Below the pieces are notes generated by a model. It saw only the letters and a program-made list of their open reading frames with translations, was not told the origin of the DNA and ran no database searches. From Oscillospiraceae bacterium (GTDB lineage: Bacteria; Bacillota; Clostridia; UMGS1883): a stretch of DNA of 47,496 nucleotides. Made by a program: the position numbers and the translations under genes. Shown piece by piece: positions 32,055 through 41,524 of this stretch (position 1 is its first letter; the number at the start of each line of letters is the position of its first letter). The stretch covers positions 1-47,496 of the forward strand of contig SVJW01000011.1 of assembly GCA_015068735.1 (NCBI GenBank). The letters are read 5' to 3'.

Positions 32055-33248
32055 TTATTTTGCCAATCTTTCAGTTTCGATAGCAATCATCATTTCTTCG
32101 TCAGTGGGAATAACAAGTGTTCTTACTGTTGCACCCTCTGCGGAAACGTCGATAGCCTGACCGCGGAGCTTGTTCTTTTCAGCGTCAACCTTTACGCCGA
32201 GGAACTCAAGTCCTTCAACAATAGCACTTCTTGTATCGCAGTCGTTTTCACCAACACCTGCAGTAAATACGATTGCATCTACACCGCCCATTGCTGCTGC
32301 ATAGCTACCTATGTACTTCTTAATACCGTAGCTGAACATCTTAAGAGCTGCTTCTGCTCTCTTGTTGCCTTCCTCTGCTGCTGCGCTAAGGTCACGGAAA
32401 TCGCTGGAAACGCCGCTTACACCGAGGACACCGCTCTTCTTGTTAAGAACTGCATTGATTTCGTCGATACCGAGGCCTTCTTTTTCCATAAGGAATGTAA
32501 CGATAGCAGGATCGATATCACCGCTTCTTGTACCCATAAGGATACCTGCAAGAGGTGTAAGACCCATTGTTGTATCCATAACCTTACCACCTTTAACAGC
32601 AGCAACGGAAGAACCGTTACCAAGATGACAGGTTATAATGTTTATATCCTTTATATCTTTGCCAAGAAGTTCAGCAGCCTTGCCGGATACATAGTTGTGG
32701 CTTGTACCGTGGAAGCCGTATCTTCTGATTTTGTACTTTTCATAATATTCATAAGGAATACCGTAAAGGTATGCTTCCTCAGGCATTGTCTGATGGAAAG
32801 CTGTATCGAATACGCCAACCTGGGGAACACCGGGCATAACCTTTTCACAAGCTTCAATACCGATAAGGTTTGCAGGATTGTGAAGAGGAGCAAGCTCGAT
32901 ACATTCTTCAATAGCTTTCTTAACTTCTGCAGTGATAACTACGCTGCCGCTGAAGCTTTCACCACCGTGAACTACACGGTGACCAACTGCACCGATTTCG
33001 CTCATAGATTCGATTACACCGTGATTCTTATCAACAAGTGCGTCGATAACAAGCTTGATAGCCTCTGCATGAGTGGGCATGGGGCTTTCAATTACAACCT
33101 TTTCTCCACCTGCGGGTGTGTGGTTAAGCTTGCTTCCTTCAAGAGTAATTCTTTCGCAAAGGCCCTTTGCAAGCACTGCCTTTGTATCCATATCAATAAG
33201 CTGATATTTAAGGGATGAGCTTCCTGCGTTAATAACAAGAATTTTCAT
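32055..33248 (-). CDS. ackA: Acetate kinase
   Basis: A protein of 397 residues, standard length. It converts acetyl phosphate and ADP to acetate and ATP, the energy-yielding last step of mixed fermentation. Family motifs are [19 protein letters not shown] at the N-terminus, [33 protein letters not shown] and [10 protein letters not shown]. It lies 33 bp after pta in the same direction with GGAAG ahead of the start, so the two form an operon. Confidence 0.98.
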   Translation of the reverse strand: MKILVINAGSSSLKYQLIDMDTKAVLAKGLCERITLEGSKLNHTPAGGEKVVIESPMPTHAEAIKLVIDALVDKNHGVIESMSEIGAVGHRVVHGGESFSGSVVITAEVKKAIEECIELAPLHNPANLIGIEACEKVMPGVPQVGVFDTAFHQTMPEEAYLYGIPYEYYEKYKIRRYGFHGTSHNYVSGKAAELLGKDIKDINIITCHLGNGSSVAAVKGGKVMDTTMGLTPLAGILMGTRSGDIDPAIVTFLMEKEGLGIDEINAVLNKKSGVLGVSGVSSDFRDLSAAAEEGNKRAEAALKMFSYGIKKYIGSYAAAMGGVDAIVFTAGVGENDCDTRSAIVEGLEFLGVKVDAEKNKLRGQAIDVSAEGATVRTLVIPTDEEMMIAIETERLAK

Positions 33249-33281
33249 TATTAAAAACTTCCTTTCAAATATATGTACGAA

Positions 33282-34283
33282 TTATTTATTAGCCTGTGCC
33301 TGAACTGCTGTGATAGCAACAACACCTACGATATCGTCTGCACTGCAACCTCTGGAAAGGTCATTGATGGGCATTGCGATACCCTGTGTAACGGGGCCGT
33401 AAGCTTCTGCCTTTGCAAGACGCTGAACGAGTTTGTAACCGATGTTACCAGCATCAAGGTCGGGGTAAACAAGAACATTTGCCTTACCAGCAACGGGAGA
33501 ACCGGGAGCCTTTGACTGACCAACGGAAGGAACGATAGCTGCATCGAGCTGAAGTTCACCGTCAACGTTGATTCTGGGGAATGTTTCCTTACAAATCTTA
33601 GTTGCTTCTACAACCTTATCTACATCTGCATGAGCAGCGCTTCCCTTTGTAGAGTGAGAAAGCATTGCAACGTATGCAGGCTCCTGAACAAGGAGTTCAA
33701 AGCTTTCAGCAGAGGATGCTGCGATTGCTGCAAGCTCTTCTGAGTTGGGGTTCTGTACAAGACCGCTGTCTGCAAATACGAATGTACCGTTTGCACCGTA
33801 TTCGCAATCCGGAACAACCATAAGGAAGAACGCGGATACAAGTTTAACACCGGGCTTAGTCTTTATAATCTGAAGAGAGGGACGAAGTGTGTTTGCTGTA
33901 GAATGGCAAGCACCGGAAACAACACCGTCAGCGTCTCCTGCCTTAACCATAAGGCAAGCATAATACATATAGTCACCGAGAACGATTTCCTTTGCCTGTT
34001 CGTATGTAACGCCCTTGCTCTTTCTGAGTTCAACAAAAAGGTTTAAGTATTCTTCGGTCTTTTCATAGTTGAAAGGATCGATAACTGTAGCCTTGGAAAC
34101 GTCAAGTCCTTTTGAGTTTTCAGCTACTTCTTCAGGAGTACCGATAATAACGATATCAGCGATATCTTCCTTTAATACAGTTTCAGCTGCTTCCCATGTT
34201 CTTCTGTCCATAGATTCAGGAAGAACGATGGTTTTTTTGTCGCTTCTTGCTCTTTCTTTAATAGAATCTAAAAATTTACTCAT
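33282..34283 (-). CDS. pta: Phosphate acetyltransferase
   Basis: A 333-residue short-form Pta without the N-terminal DRTGG domain. It converts acetyl-CoA and phosphate to acetyl phosphate, feeding AckA. Typical motifs are IVLPESMDRRTWEAA, GACHSTANTLRPSLQII and FADSGLVQNPNSEELA near the active site. TGGAGGAA precedes the ATG. The promoter at 34321-34349 drives the pta-ackA operon, divergent from tmcAL. Confidence 0.97.
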   Translation of the reverse strand: MSKFLDSIKERARSDKKTIVLPESMDRRTWEAAETVLKEDIADIVIIGTPEEVAENSKGLDVSKATVIDPFNYEKTEEYLNLFVELRKSKGVTYEQAKEIVLGDYMYYACLMVKAGDADGVVSGACHSTANTLRPSLQIIKTKPGVKLVSAFFLMVVPDCEYGANGTFVFADSGLVQNPNSEELAAIAASSAESFELLVQEPAYVAMLSHSTKGSAAHADVDKVVEATKICKETFPRINVDGELQLDAAIVPSVGQSKAPGSPVAGKANVLVYPDLDAGNIGYKLVQRLAKAEAYGPVTQGIAMPINDLSRGCSADDIVGVVAITAVQAQANK

Positions 34284-34320
34284 TTTTATTCCTCCAAAAA
34301 CTTTATTTTTCCATTAACAT

Positions 34321-34349
34321 AGTATATAATAGAAATAACCAATTTTCAA
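34321..34349 (-). promoter_or_regulatory. SigA-type promoter of pta-ackA
   Basis: TTGAAA (34344-34349) and TATACT (34321-34326) on the minus strand with 17-bp spacing. The start point would be about 45 nt ahead of the pta ATG. The short divergent region must also hold the tmcAL promoter. Confidence 0.65.
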
Positions 34350-34377
34350 CATTTTTTTCTCAAAAGAAGGTAAATTT

Positions 34378-35508
34378 ATGAAAATAAGCGCTTTAATTGC
34401 CGAATTTAATCCATTTCACCGTGGTCATAAGCTCCTTGTTGACAGTATGAAGCAGGAATCTGACGGGGTTATTGCCGTTATGAGCGGAAACTTTGTACAG
34501 CGTGGTGAATGCGCCGTATTTGAAAAAAGCGAGCGTGCAATTGCTGCAGTAAAAAACGGAGTTGATCTTGTGCTGGAGCTTCCTTCGGTATATGCTCTAT
34601 CCTCTGCCGAGGGTTTTGCAAAGGGTGGCGTGCAGACACTTTTGTCCTGTGGAGTAGTAAATGACCTTTGGTTCGGAAGCGAATGCGGTGATATTGAAAA
34701 ACTTTCCCGCTGTGCCGATGTGTTAAAGGAAGAAACTCCCTTCTTCTGTGAAAAACTCTCCAAAAACTTAAAGAAGGGCTTATCCTTCCCTGCTGCAAGA
34801 CAAAAGGCATTAGAGGAAATAATTCCTGATGGAAATATTTTGTCGGAGCCTAACAATATTCTTGCCGTAGAATATATAAAGGAAATAAAAAAATCGGAAG
34901 CAGATATTATACCGCGTACAATAACAAGAATGGGAAGCGGTTACAACAACACCGACACAAATAATGAAATAATCTCCGCATCGGGAATCAGAAAGCTCCT
35001 TTCCGAGGGGGAGACCGCAGAGGGACATATGCTCTACGATTATGCAGGCTCGCCCGTATTTATGAGCGATTTTGATGTAATTGTTGCCGCCCGACTTAAA
35101 GCGATTTCAAAAGAAGAATTATGTCTTCTCCCTGACTGCAATGAGGAAATTGCATCAAGACTTAAGGAGGCTTCTTCGTTTAACACATTTGATGAAATCG
35201 TCTCAGCCGCAATCTGCAAACGCTATACACAAAGCAGGCTTCGCAGAATTCTGTGCAATATGATTACGGGGAATTCTTTCAAAGAAGTTCCAGCACCGAC
35301 TTATATAAGACTTCTGGCGTTCAATGAAAAAGGCGGCGAAATTTTAAAGGAAATGAAAAGCACCGCCTCATTGCCTATAGCATCGAGGGGTGCAGTTCTT
35401 AAAAACGATGAAATATTTAATTTCGAGTGCCGCTGTACAGATATATACAATCTTGTATGCGGAGAAAACGGCGGTATGGAATTTGACCGCACGGTAACTG
35501 TTATGTAG
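34378..35508 (+). CDS. tmcAL: tRNA(Met) cytidine acetate ligase (TmcAL, YlbM family)
   Basis: A 376-residue protein. It forms N4-acetylcytidine at the wobble base of elongator tRNA-Met, using acetate and ATP through acetyl-AMP. The nucleotidyltransferase motif is at the very start (IAEFNPFHRGHKLLV, an HxGH-type signature), followed by VMSGNFVQRGECAVF and DLVLELPSVYALSSAEGFA. AGAAGG lies ahead of the ATG. In Bacillus this gene is near yceD/ylbN and rpmF, as here, with ackA-pta in between; the shared use of acetate makes the association sensible. Its last 8 bp overlap the convergent gene at 35501. Confidence 0.93.
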   Translation: MKISALIAEFNPFHRGHKLLVDSMKQESDGVIAVMSGNFVQRGECAVFEKSERAIAAVKNGVDLVLELPSVYALSSAEGFAKGGVQTLLSCGVVNDLWFGSECGDIEKLSRCADVLKEETPFFCEKLSKNLKKGLSFPAARQKALEEIIPDGNILSEPNNILAVEYIKEIKKSEADIIPRTITRMGSGYNNTDTNNEIISASGIRKLLSEGETAEGHMLYDYAGSPVFMSDFDVIVAARLKAISKEELCLLPDCNEEIASRLKEASSFNTFDEIVSAAICKRYTQSRLRRILCNMITGNSFKEVPAPTYIRLLAFNEKGGEILKEMKSTASLPIASRGAVLKNDEIFNFECRCTDIYNLVCGENGGMEFDRTVTVM

Positions 35509-36160
35509 CGTATTTTTTCAATATCCTTTTACATGACATTACTGTAGTATATAAAACGAAGTACGATATAGCCAGCAATATAATTGGCAAAATCAACTGT
35601 TTAAGAGGGGGCATAAATATATTATACCATCCCAGGAAAAAGGCTGTCATTATAGCAGACAGTACACAGTAAGAAGTTATCCTTCTCATATATGTCAGGA
35701 ACACAAAAAGTGTAAGAGATTCAACTTCGGAGTTTGAAAAAGCTTCGAGGTTTTCTTTTTTGCATTCTGTAAGACGCCCTGCAAATAAGTTGGGATTTAT
35801 TTTTTCAATTTTCTTTATGGCATTTTCCCTCATTCTTTCCTCGTTATTTCTGAAATAATCATGGAAAAGAACGCGGTAATTTTTCTTATCCTCAGAAAAT
35901 TTTATATTTACAGTATCGCCTTTAATCCACATTTTTGCTTCGCTGTCCTTGAGTTTTACGCGATACCGGTTTCCGTCAGAATCCATCAGCTTCATTGTTA
36001 CGGCTTTTTCCGCTATGCGGTTCTCATTTACTATTACTGCCTCAATAGTCTCACCGTTGGCATCGATACATCTTCCCGTTTTAGGGATGCGACCTGATAT
36101 CTTTGAGATTATCACAAATGCCAACAACGACACAAACATAATTAATGTTAAATCGCCCAT
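35501..36160 (-). CDS. Hypothetical membrane protein with OB-like middle domain
   Basis: A protein of 219 residues. One N-terminal membrane helix (LTLIMFVSLLAFVIISKI) is followed by a beta-rich region of about 70 residues (VNENRIAEKAVTMKLMD, GNRYRVKLKDS, GDTVNIKFS) that would be cytoplasmic or surface exposed, then two C-terminal helices (about 165-210). I do not recognise the family. The frame is open further upstream, but ATG 36160 has GGAG at 8 nt. It follows the amidase gene on the same strand and overlaps the end of tmcAL by 8 bp in convergent orientation. Confidence 0.65.
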   Translation of the reverse strand: MGDLTLIMFVSLLAFVIISKISGRIPKTGRCIDANGETIEAVIVNENRIAEKAVTMKLMDSDGNRYRVKLKDSEAKMWIKGDTVNIKFSEDKKNYRVLFHDYFRNNEERMRENAIKKIEKINPNLFAGRLTECKKENLEAFSNSEVESLTLFVFLTYMRRITSYCVLSAIMTAFFLGWYNIFMPPLKQLILPIILLAISYFVLYTTVMSCKRILKKYAT

Positions 36161-36217
36161 ATAATCAACTCCTATAAAATTGATTATACACCAAGTCGCA
36201 CCCTTTTTCAAGTCTGT

Positions 36218-36958
36218 TTATATTATATTTACATACCGGGATGCAACATATCCCACATTTCCCATATAATTTACGACATACCAGTCCTGCCATTGACCTA
36301 CAACAGTAAGAGATGACCCGTTGGGAATTCTGGCAATTATCCTTGCATTAAGATTGGGACGTGCACGGAGATTAAGCGTTCCGCTTGTAAGACTTACAAC
36401 TCCCCTCATAGGTGTCATCGGCTCAACAAAAGGAATGCCGAAATATTCCGTAAGGGAAAGAACCAGATTTCTGGCAATGCTTTCTATATTGTTGCTTATC
36501 CAGTTTGCATCCTGCACGTTATCATGATAGCCAAGCTCTAAAAACACAGCGGGAGCGCGAGTCTGCGTAACTTCACCTATAGAGGTTGTGCTGATGGCAC
36601 GGACTCTTGACGGTAAGGGGTATATGCTTTTAAGGTTTTTTGCAAAAATCTCTGCTGCCCTTCTTCCGTTACGGCTTATGGGAGAATAGTACACATCCAC
36701 TCCACGGTAAGTTCCGTACTGTCCCTCGGGTGCTGCATTAGAATGAATAGCCAGATGCAAATCGTAATTTCCCCGATTTGATGCAGCTATAGAGCTTGCC
36801 GCTGTCATTTCGGGAGTATTACGGGTATACTGTATTCCGTTTGACCGAAGATACGGCACCATTGCATCGGCAATAAGATTGGTATAAAACTCCTCACTTC
36901 CGCCGATAACATACATATTTCCCTCCTGCGTTGAGGGGCTCAGGTATATAGTAGGCAT
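36218..36958 (-). CDS. N-acetylmuramoyl-L-alanine amidase-like protein with SH3 domain
   Basis: A 246-residue protein without an obvious signal peptide, with GAGGAG 8 nt ahead of the ATG. Residues 1-175 match the Amidase_3 fold (HLAIHSNAAPEG with His72, and FLELGYHDN with Glu141). The usual first zinc motif GHGG is replaced by LSPSTQEGN, with Glu22/Glu23 nearby, as in a clostridial subgroup, so metal binding may differ. Residues 180-246 form a bacterial SH3 domain (LNLRARPNLNARIIARIPNG), which binds cell wall. Cell-wall cleavage, perhaps in sporulation or germination, is the likely role. It is divergent from the leucine-rich-repeat gene. Confidence 0.82.
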   Translation of the reverse strand: MPTIYLSPSTQEGNMYVIGGSEEFYTNLIADAMVPYLRSNGIQYTRNTPEMTAASSIAASNRGNYDLHLAIHSNAAPEGQYGTYRGVDVYYSPISRNGRRAAEIFAKNLKSIYPLPSRVRAISTTSIGEVTQTRAPAVFLELGYHDNVQDANWISNNIESIARNLVLSLTEYFGIPFVEPMTPMRGVVSLTSGTLNLRARPNLNARIIARIPNGSSLTVVGQWQDWYVVNYMGNVGYVASRYVNII

Positions 36959-37001
36959 AAAATCAACTCCTCTTTTTCATTTTATGCCATTCTCTCCCAA
37001 T

Positions 37002-37030
37002 TTGACAAAATGGCGATTTTCCTGTATAAT
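37002..37030 (+). promoter_or_regulatory. Perfect SigA promoter of the leucine-rich-repeat protein gene
   Basis: TTGACA (37002-37007), 17-bp spacer, TATAAT (37025-37030). It covers an upstream in-frame ATG at 37010 and so shows that translation must start later, at 37052. Confidence 0.85.
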
Positions 37031-37051
37031 TATGAATTCGAGGTGATAAAA

Positions 37052-38458
37052 ATGAAAAAAATAAGACTTTTAATTTCACTTTTGCTTATAATGTTGTTCT
37101 CACAGATGCTTGTTCTGGCAGCTCCCAGAATACCCGTGTATAAAGTGGGAAATGTGTATTACTTTCTTGACAAATCAACCGGCACAATAACCGGATTTGC
37201 AGGTGAGCCCAAAGATATTACAATCCCCACCTCTCTCGGTGGTTACAATGTAGTTTCCATTGGACCCGGTGCTTTTAAGGATTCTCCCTCGCTTTCAAGT
37301 GTTGTTGTTCCTGACGGAATTACCACAATTGCAGCAGAGGCATTTGCAAAATGCCCCAATCTCGCTTCTGTTGAGATAAGTTCTACCGTTTCATATGTGG
37401 GAAGCAAGGCTTTTGCTGACTGTACAAACCTTTCTTATGTGAATTTCAAAGGCGTCCCCGGGTACATTGACTCAAACGCGTTCGACAACACAAACTGGGT
37501 TATCGATTCCGGTGCGGAGTTTGTACTACTGGGAAATACAACGCTTTTGAAGTATAACGGCATTTCCGAAACAATCAATGTTCCTTCCGGAATAAAATGT
37601 ATTGCTGCAAATGCTTTTGCCTATAATGAAACTATAAAGGAAGTTATTCTTCCCAACACAGTTGAAAAAATAGGCGACAATGCATTTATTCATTGTAAAA
37701 ATCTTGAAAAAATAACTATACCTACCACAGTTTCTCATATTGGTGCAGGTGCATTTGATGACACATTGTGGATGGATAACATTGAAACAGATTTTGTTAC
37801 GGTAAACGGTGTTTTGATATCGTACAAGGGAAATTCCCCCCATGTTTATATTCCCGAAGGCGTTACTGCTGTGGGAAGCGGTGCCTTTGCGGCAAACGAA
37901 GCTTTAAGAAGTGTTCATATTCCGGACAGCGTTATTTATATAGACTCAATGGCGTTCGGAAGCTGCCGTCAGCTCAGGCTCGTTACCATTCCCTATGAAG
38001 TTGAATGGATTGACGAATACGCTTTTACCGGTTGCTATAAAGTAACATTGCAGGTTCCTGCAGGTTCATATGCAAAAAGCTATGCCATTTATATGGATAT
38101 ACCTTACAGTGCGCCTGTCAGCGTAAGTTTCAACGGTGAAATTGTCGACTTTGACGATGCTGCTCCGATTATTAAAGATGGCAGAACCTATGTTCCCCTT
38201 CGTGCTCTTATGGAAATGATGGGTTACACAGTTTCCTGGGAAAAAGCCACCGGAAACGTAACCTGTATAAAAGATGATGACACGGTAGTAATCACACCTG
38301 ATGGTGAAATAACAATAGACGAAGTGTTATCAGAACACGTTGCTGCTCCCATAAATGTAAACGGCTCCAACGTTGTTCCCGTAAGATTTGTTACCGAAGC
38401 AGTCAATGCCAATGTAGATTGGAACGAAGAAAGCAGAACCGTAGAAATCGTTTACTAA
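37052..38458 (+). CDS. Secreted leucine-rich-repeat (BspA-like) protein with copper amine oxidase N-terminal-like domain
   Basis: A 468-residue exported protein. The signal peptide is MKKIRLLISLLLIMLFSQ to VLA. From about residue 60 to 350 there are roughly eight BspA-type repeats (for example IGPGAFKDSPSLSSVVVPDG, then IAAEAFAKCPNLASVEI), a fold used for surface binding or adhesion. Residues about 355-468 match the copper amine oxidase N-terminal domain common in clostridial envelope proteins (GRTYVPLRALMEMMGYTVSW and VPVRFVTEAVNANVDWN). AGGTGAT precedes ATG 37052; the earlier ATG 37010 lies within the promoter. Just upstream of the cardiolipin synthase gene, on the same strand. Confidence 0.85.
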   Translation: MKKIRLLISLLLIMLFSQMLVLAAPRIPVYKVGNVYYFLDKSTGTITGFAGEPKDITIPTSLGGYNVVSIGPGAFKDSPSLSSVVVPDGITTIAAEAFAKCPNLASVEISSTVSYVGSKAFADCTNLSYVNFKGVPGYIDSNAFDNTNWVIDSGAEFVLLGNTTLLKYNGISETINVPSGIKCIAANAFAYNETIKEVILPNTVEKIGDNAFIHCKNLEKITIPTTVSHIGAGAFDDTLWMDNIETDFVTVNGVLISYKGNSPHVYIPEGVTAVGSGAFAANEALRSVHIPDSVIYIDSMAFGSCRQLRLVTIPYEVEWIDEYAFTGCYKVTLQVPAGSYAKSYAIYMDIPYSAPVSVSFNGEIVDFDDAAPIIKDGRTYVPLRALMEMMGYTVSWEKATGNVTCIKDDDTVVITPDGEITIDEVLSEHVAAPINVNGSNVVPVRFVTEAVNANVDWNEESRTVEIVY

Positions 38459-38479
38459 TTATATTACGGAGTGGTTTTT

Positions 38480-40021
38480 GTGCGGAAAATTTTAAAATTT
38501 CTTTTCAGTCAAGTTACCATTGTCAGTTTTTTGATGATTCTTCAGATTATGGCAATAGTAGGATCTCTGATGCGAATAAGTGAAATATTTTTGTACTTTG
38601 ACGTTTTTCTTCAATTTATAAGCATCGTGACCGTTATTATAATTGTAAACCGTCATTCAAACCCATCATACAAGCTTGCCTGGGTTATACCAATACTGTT
38701 GGTACCTCTTTTCGGCGGACTCTTTTACCTGTTTATAACAGGTCAGTTGCATACAAAGCGTTACTTTAACAAACTAAGCACCAGTGAAAAAAAGATCAAT
38801 GAAGGCTACATTCAGGAGGCTGACGTTTTTGAAGAAATTGCGAGCCGATTTCCTGAAAGAAAATCCACCGTACACTATATAAATAATATTTGCGGAATGA
38901 GTGCTTTTCGTTGTAACAATGCTGAATACTTCCCTTTGGGAGAGGATATGCATAAAAGTATGCTTGACGAATTAAGAAAAGCCACACGTTATATTTTTAT
39001 TGAGTTTTTCATTATCCGTGAGGGCGTAATGTGGAATTCGATTCTGGAAATTCTCAAGCAGAAAGCAAAAGAAGGCGTTGATGTAAGAATAATGTACGAC
39101 GGAATGGGCAGTATGACGCTTCTTCCCTACAAATACCCGAAGATACTTGAAGAATTCGGGATAAAGTGCAAAGTTTTCTCTCCGTTTACGCCGTTTCTTT
39201 CCTCAATCCAGAACAACCGAGACCACAGAAAAATTATGGTAATCGACGGGGAAGTTGCATATACGGGCGGAGTAAACCTTGCCGATGAATATATAAATGT
39301 TGATCACCCTCTCGGTCACTGGAAAGATATGGCCGTCTTAATTAAAGGAGAGGCTGCATTCAGTTTTGCACGAATGTTTCTGCACTTATGGTGGGGAGTT
39401 TCCTCCCCTGATGAGGATATAAAAACTTTTGAACCTGTCTATATGAAAGAAGAAACAGAAATCTCTGTTAATGACGGATATGTAATGCCTTTTTCCGATA
39501 TGCCTCAGGATAAATTCCAGACAGGCGAATTTATTTACATGGATATTATAAATAAGGCAAAAAAATACGTTTATATTACGACCCCCTACCTTATTCTTGA
39601 CCATGAAATGGTAGTCGCTTTAAAGAATGCTGCTTACAGCGGTATTGATTTAAAAATCATCTGTCCCTCCGCTGCCGATCATTGGTATGCAAAAGCCGTT
39701 GCCTACAGCTATTATAAAGAGCTTCTGGATTCCGGAATAGGTATTTACGAATATGCACCCGGTTTCATTCATGGGAAAACGTTCTGCAGCGATGATGAAA
39801 TTGCCGTTGTGGGAAGCATAAACCTTGATTACCGTAGCCTTTATCTCCATTTTGAATGTGCAGCATGGTTTCTGGACGGCAGCGTTGTCCGTTCCGTCCG
39901 TGAAGATTTTGACGAGACTTTGAAAAAATGCACTGTTATAACACCCGATATGTGTACGCCCAACAATTTTTTCAGAAGAATTTTAAATGCATTGCTCAAG
40001 CTTTTTGCACCTTTAATGTAA
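38480..40021 (+). CDS. cls: Cardiolipin synthase (phospholipase D family)
   Basis: A 513-residue membrane enzyme that joins two phosphatidylglycerols to cardiolipin. Two N-terminal membrane helices and a PLDc_N-type segment (WVIPILLVPLFGGLFYLFI) precede two HKD motifs: HRKIMVIDGEVAYTGGVNLADEY and HGKTFCSDDEIAVVGSINLDYRS, matched here in abbreviated form as HxKx4D. The frame opens at GTG 38471, but that codon overlaps the GGAG site; GTG 38480 has 8-nt spacing and is preferred. It lies 21 bp after the leucine-rich-repeat gene. Its stop codon is inside a perfect palindromic terminator. Confidence 0.93.
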   Translation: MRKILKFLFSQVTIVSFLMILQIMAIVGSLMRISEIFLYFDVFLQFISIVTVIIIVNRHSNPSYKLAWVIPILLVPLFGGLFYLFITGQLHTKRYFNKLSTSEKKINEGYIQEADVFEEIASRFPERKSTVHYINNICGMSAFRCNNAEYFPLGEDMHKSMLDELRKATRYIFIEFFIIREGVMWNSILEILKQKAKEGVDVRIMYDGMGSMTLLPYKYPKILEEFGIKCKVFSPFTPFLSSIQNNRDHRKIMVIDGEVAYTGGVNLADEYINVDHPLGHWKDMAVLIKGEAAFSFARMFLHLWWGVSSPDEDIKTFEPVYMKEETEISVNDGYVMPFSDMPQDKFQTGEFIYMDIINKAKKYVYITTPYLILDHEMVVALKNAAYSGIDLKIICPSAADHWYAKAVAYSYYKELLDSGIGIYEYAPGFIHGKTFCSDDEIAVVGSINLDYRSLYLHFECAAWFLDGSVVRSVREDFDETLKKCTVITPDMCTPNNFFRRILNALLKLFAPLM

Positions 40022-40066
40022 ATAAATATTCCCCGTTCCCATATGGGAACGGGGAATATTTATTTA
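40019..40066. terminator. 22-bp perfect bidirectional terminator containing both stop codons
   Basis: Positions 40019-40040 pair perfectly with 40045-40066 around the 4-nt loop ATAT. The GC core CCCCGTTCCC is flanked by A/T arms that give T-runs in both directions. The stop codons of cls and of the convergent permease gene both fall in the stem. Confidence 0.92.
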
Positions 40067-41382
40067 GTGTGAAAGAGTGAACCTGTAAGCATTATTGCAA
40101 TCAGTAAACACAGGTAGTCCGCCACATCCTTCACATGTGCGAAAAAAGCACATATCACCATAGTTGCCGAAGCAAAAATCCCCAATACCACTATAACCTT
40201 TGCGCTGAACGAAAGTTCTTTTTTTGTTCTTTTCAGAAACATAAAAAAGATGGGGATATACAAAGAATAAACTGTAATCACCGGAATTTCCGAAACATCA
40301 AACCCAAAGCCTCCGAAAAGCGGTTTTCCGGATATTGAAAATCCGAAAAACAAAAAAAGCCATATTGCAGACAAAACGAGTTCCGTCACAAAAGGCACTG
40401 CCAAATTTTCCGGAAGCGAATTTTGTTCCGTAACATTATTATTGTGTCTCAACTGATACATTGCTCTTCCTGCAGAAAACATCATTCCGTTCAGAGCACC
40501 AAAGCAGGATATTGCCACAAAAATCAGCAGTAAATCTGTCGCATATTTTCCAAAAACGGAGGCAAAGGCAAATTTTATACCGTTTTGCCCCTGTTCCATA
40601 AACATTTCCGACCGGACGCTCCCCATAATTCCCATATAGTACAAAATATAAACTGCCGTAACAATTCCTCCACCAATTAAAAGAGCAAGAGGCATATTCT
40701 TTTTACTGTTTTTAAGCTCTGAACCTATGCTTAGCCCTGCAATCCATCCCTCGTAAGCAAACAGCACGGCACTTATTGCAGGAAACAGCGCTGTGCCGCT
40801 ATTTCCCTGTACCTTTTCCACGAACAGATTTTGTTGCAGGTTGCCGCCATTTATTCCCCTTAACAATCCGAAAACAATCATAAGGACAAGAGGAATCAGT
40901 TTCAGTACCGTTGCCGTAATCTGTACTTTTCCGGAAACACGCGGCGATAACAGGTTTTGGGTAAAGCAAACAATAAGGTACAAGCAGGACACAAGCATAC
41001 ATAACCCACTGTCCGAATGTTCTGCTCCGAAAACAAGAAGTGTGTAACGAGCACTAAGCCACGAAAGAACGCTTGCAAGAGCCGGATAGTATACAGTTGC
41101 CATAAACCATCCTGTATAATAGGCATATCTTTCCCCTACTGTATTTTCTGCAATTCCTAACAGCCCTCGCTCACACCCCACATACCTTACTACGCAAACA
41201 AAGCTTAAAAGGCATAAAATCATACTTAGTCCGCCTATGAGCCATGCCGTCAAAGCTTCCCACCCGTTTCCCTTTGTAATATTTATAAGTGTTTCCGTTT
41301 TAAAAAATACTCCGCTTCCGATTACGGAACCCACCACCATTGATATTGCTGTAAACAGTCCGTATCTTTTGCCTTTTTTCAA
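40060..41382 (-). CDS. APC-superfamily amino acid permease
   Basis: A 440-residue protein with about twelve membrane helices. The opening helix contains the APC signature SMVVGSVIGSGVFF, and later segments such as AVLFAYEGWIAGLSIGSELK match the amino acid/polyamine exchanger group (SteT/YkbA-like). The start codon is TTG at 41382, because an in-frame stop lies just before it and GGGGG is about 10 nt upstream. The substrate cannot be read from the sequence. It converges on cls at a shared terminator. Confidence 0.87.
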   Translation of the reverse strand: MKKGKRYGLFTAISMVVGSVIGSGVFFKTETLINITKGNGWEALTAWLIGGLSMILCLLSFVCVVRYVGCERGLLGIAENTVGERYAYYTGWFMATVYYPALASVLSWLSARYTLLVFGAEHSDSGLCMLVSCLYLIVCFTQNLLSPRVSGKVQITATVLKLIPLVLMIVFGLLRGINGGNLQQNLFVEKVQGNSGTALFPAISAVLFAYEGWIAGLSIGSELKNSKKNMPLALLIGGGIVTAVYILYYMGIMGSVRSEMFMEQGQNGIKFAFASVFGKYATDLLLIFVAISCFGALNGMMFSAGRAMYQLRHNNNVTEQNSLPENLAVPFVTELVLSAIWLFLFFGFSISGKPLFGGFGFDVSEIPVITVYSLYIPIFFMFLKRTKKELSFSAKVIVVLGIFASATMVICAFFAHVKDVADYLCLLIAIMLTGSLFHTK

Positions 41383-41442
41383 ATTTTAAGCCCCCTTGAT
41401 TTCTTAATTATGAACACTATGAAAATTTTTACTGTAAACCTC

Positions 41443-41471
41443 TTGTAAAAAGCAAATATTTAATATATAAT
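41443..41471 (+). promoter_or_regulatory. SigA-type promoter ahead of the yajC region
   Basis: TTGTAA (41443-41448), 17 bp, TATAAT (41466-41471). It would drive the small anchored protein gene and yajC. Confidence 0.65.
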
Positions 41472-41524
41472 ATATCACACTGAGAATTTATATTCATTAA
41501 TTTACCGAAGTGTGGATGATTGAA

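Noticed and set aside
37010..37051. An ATG at 37010 as start of the leucine-rich-repeat protein
   Set aside because: It falls between the -35 and -10 boxes of the promoter, so it cannot be in the transcript.
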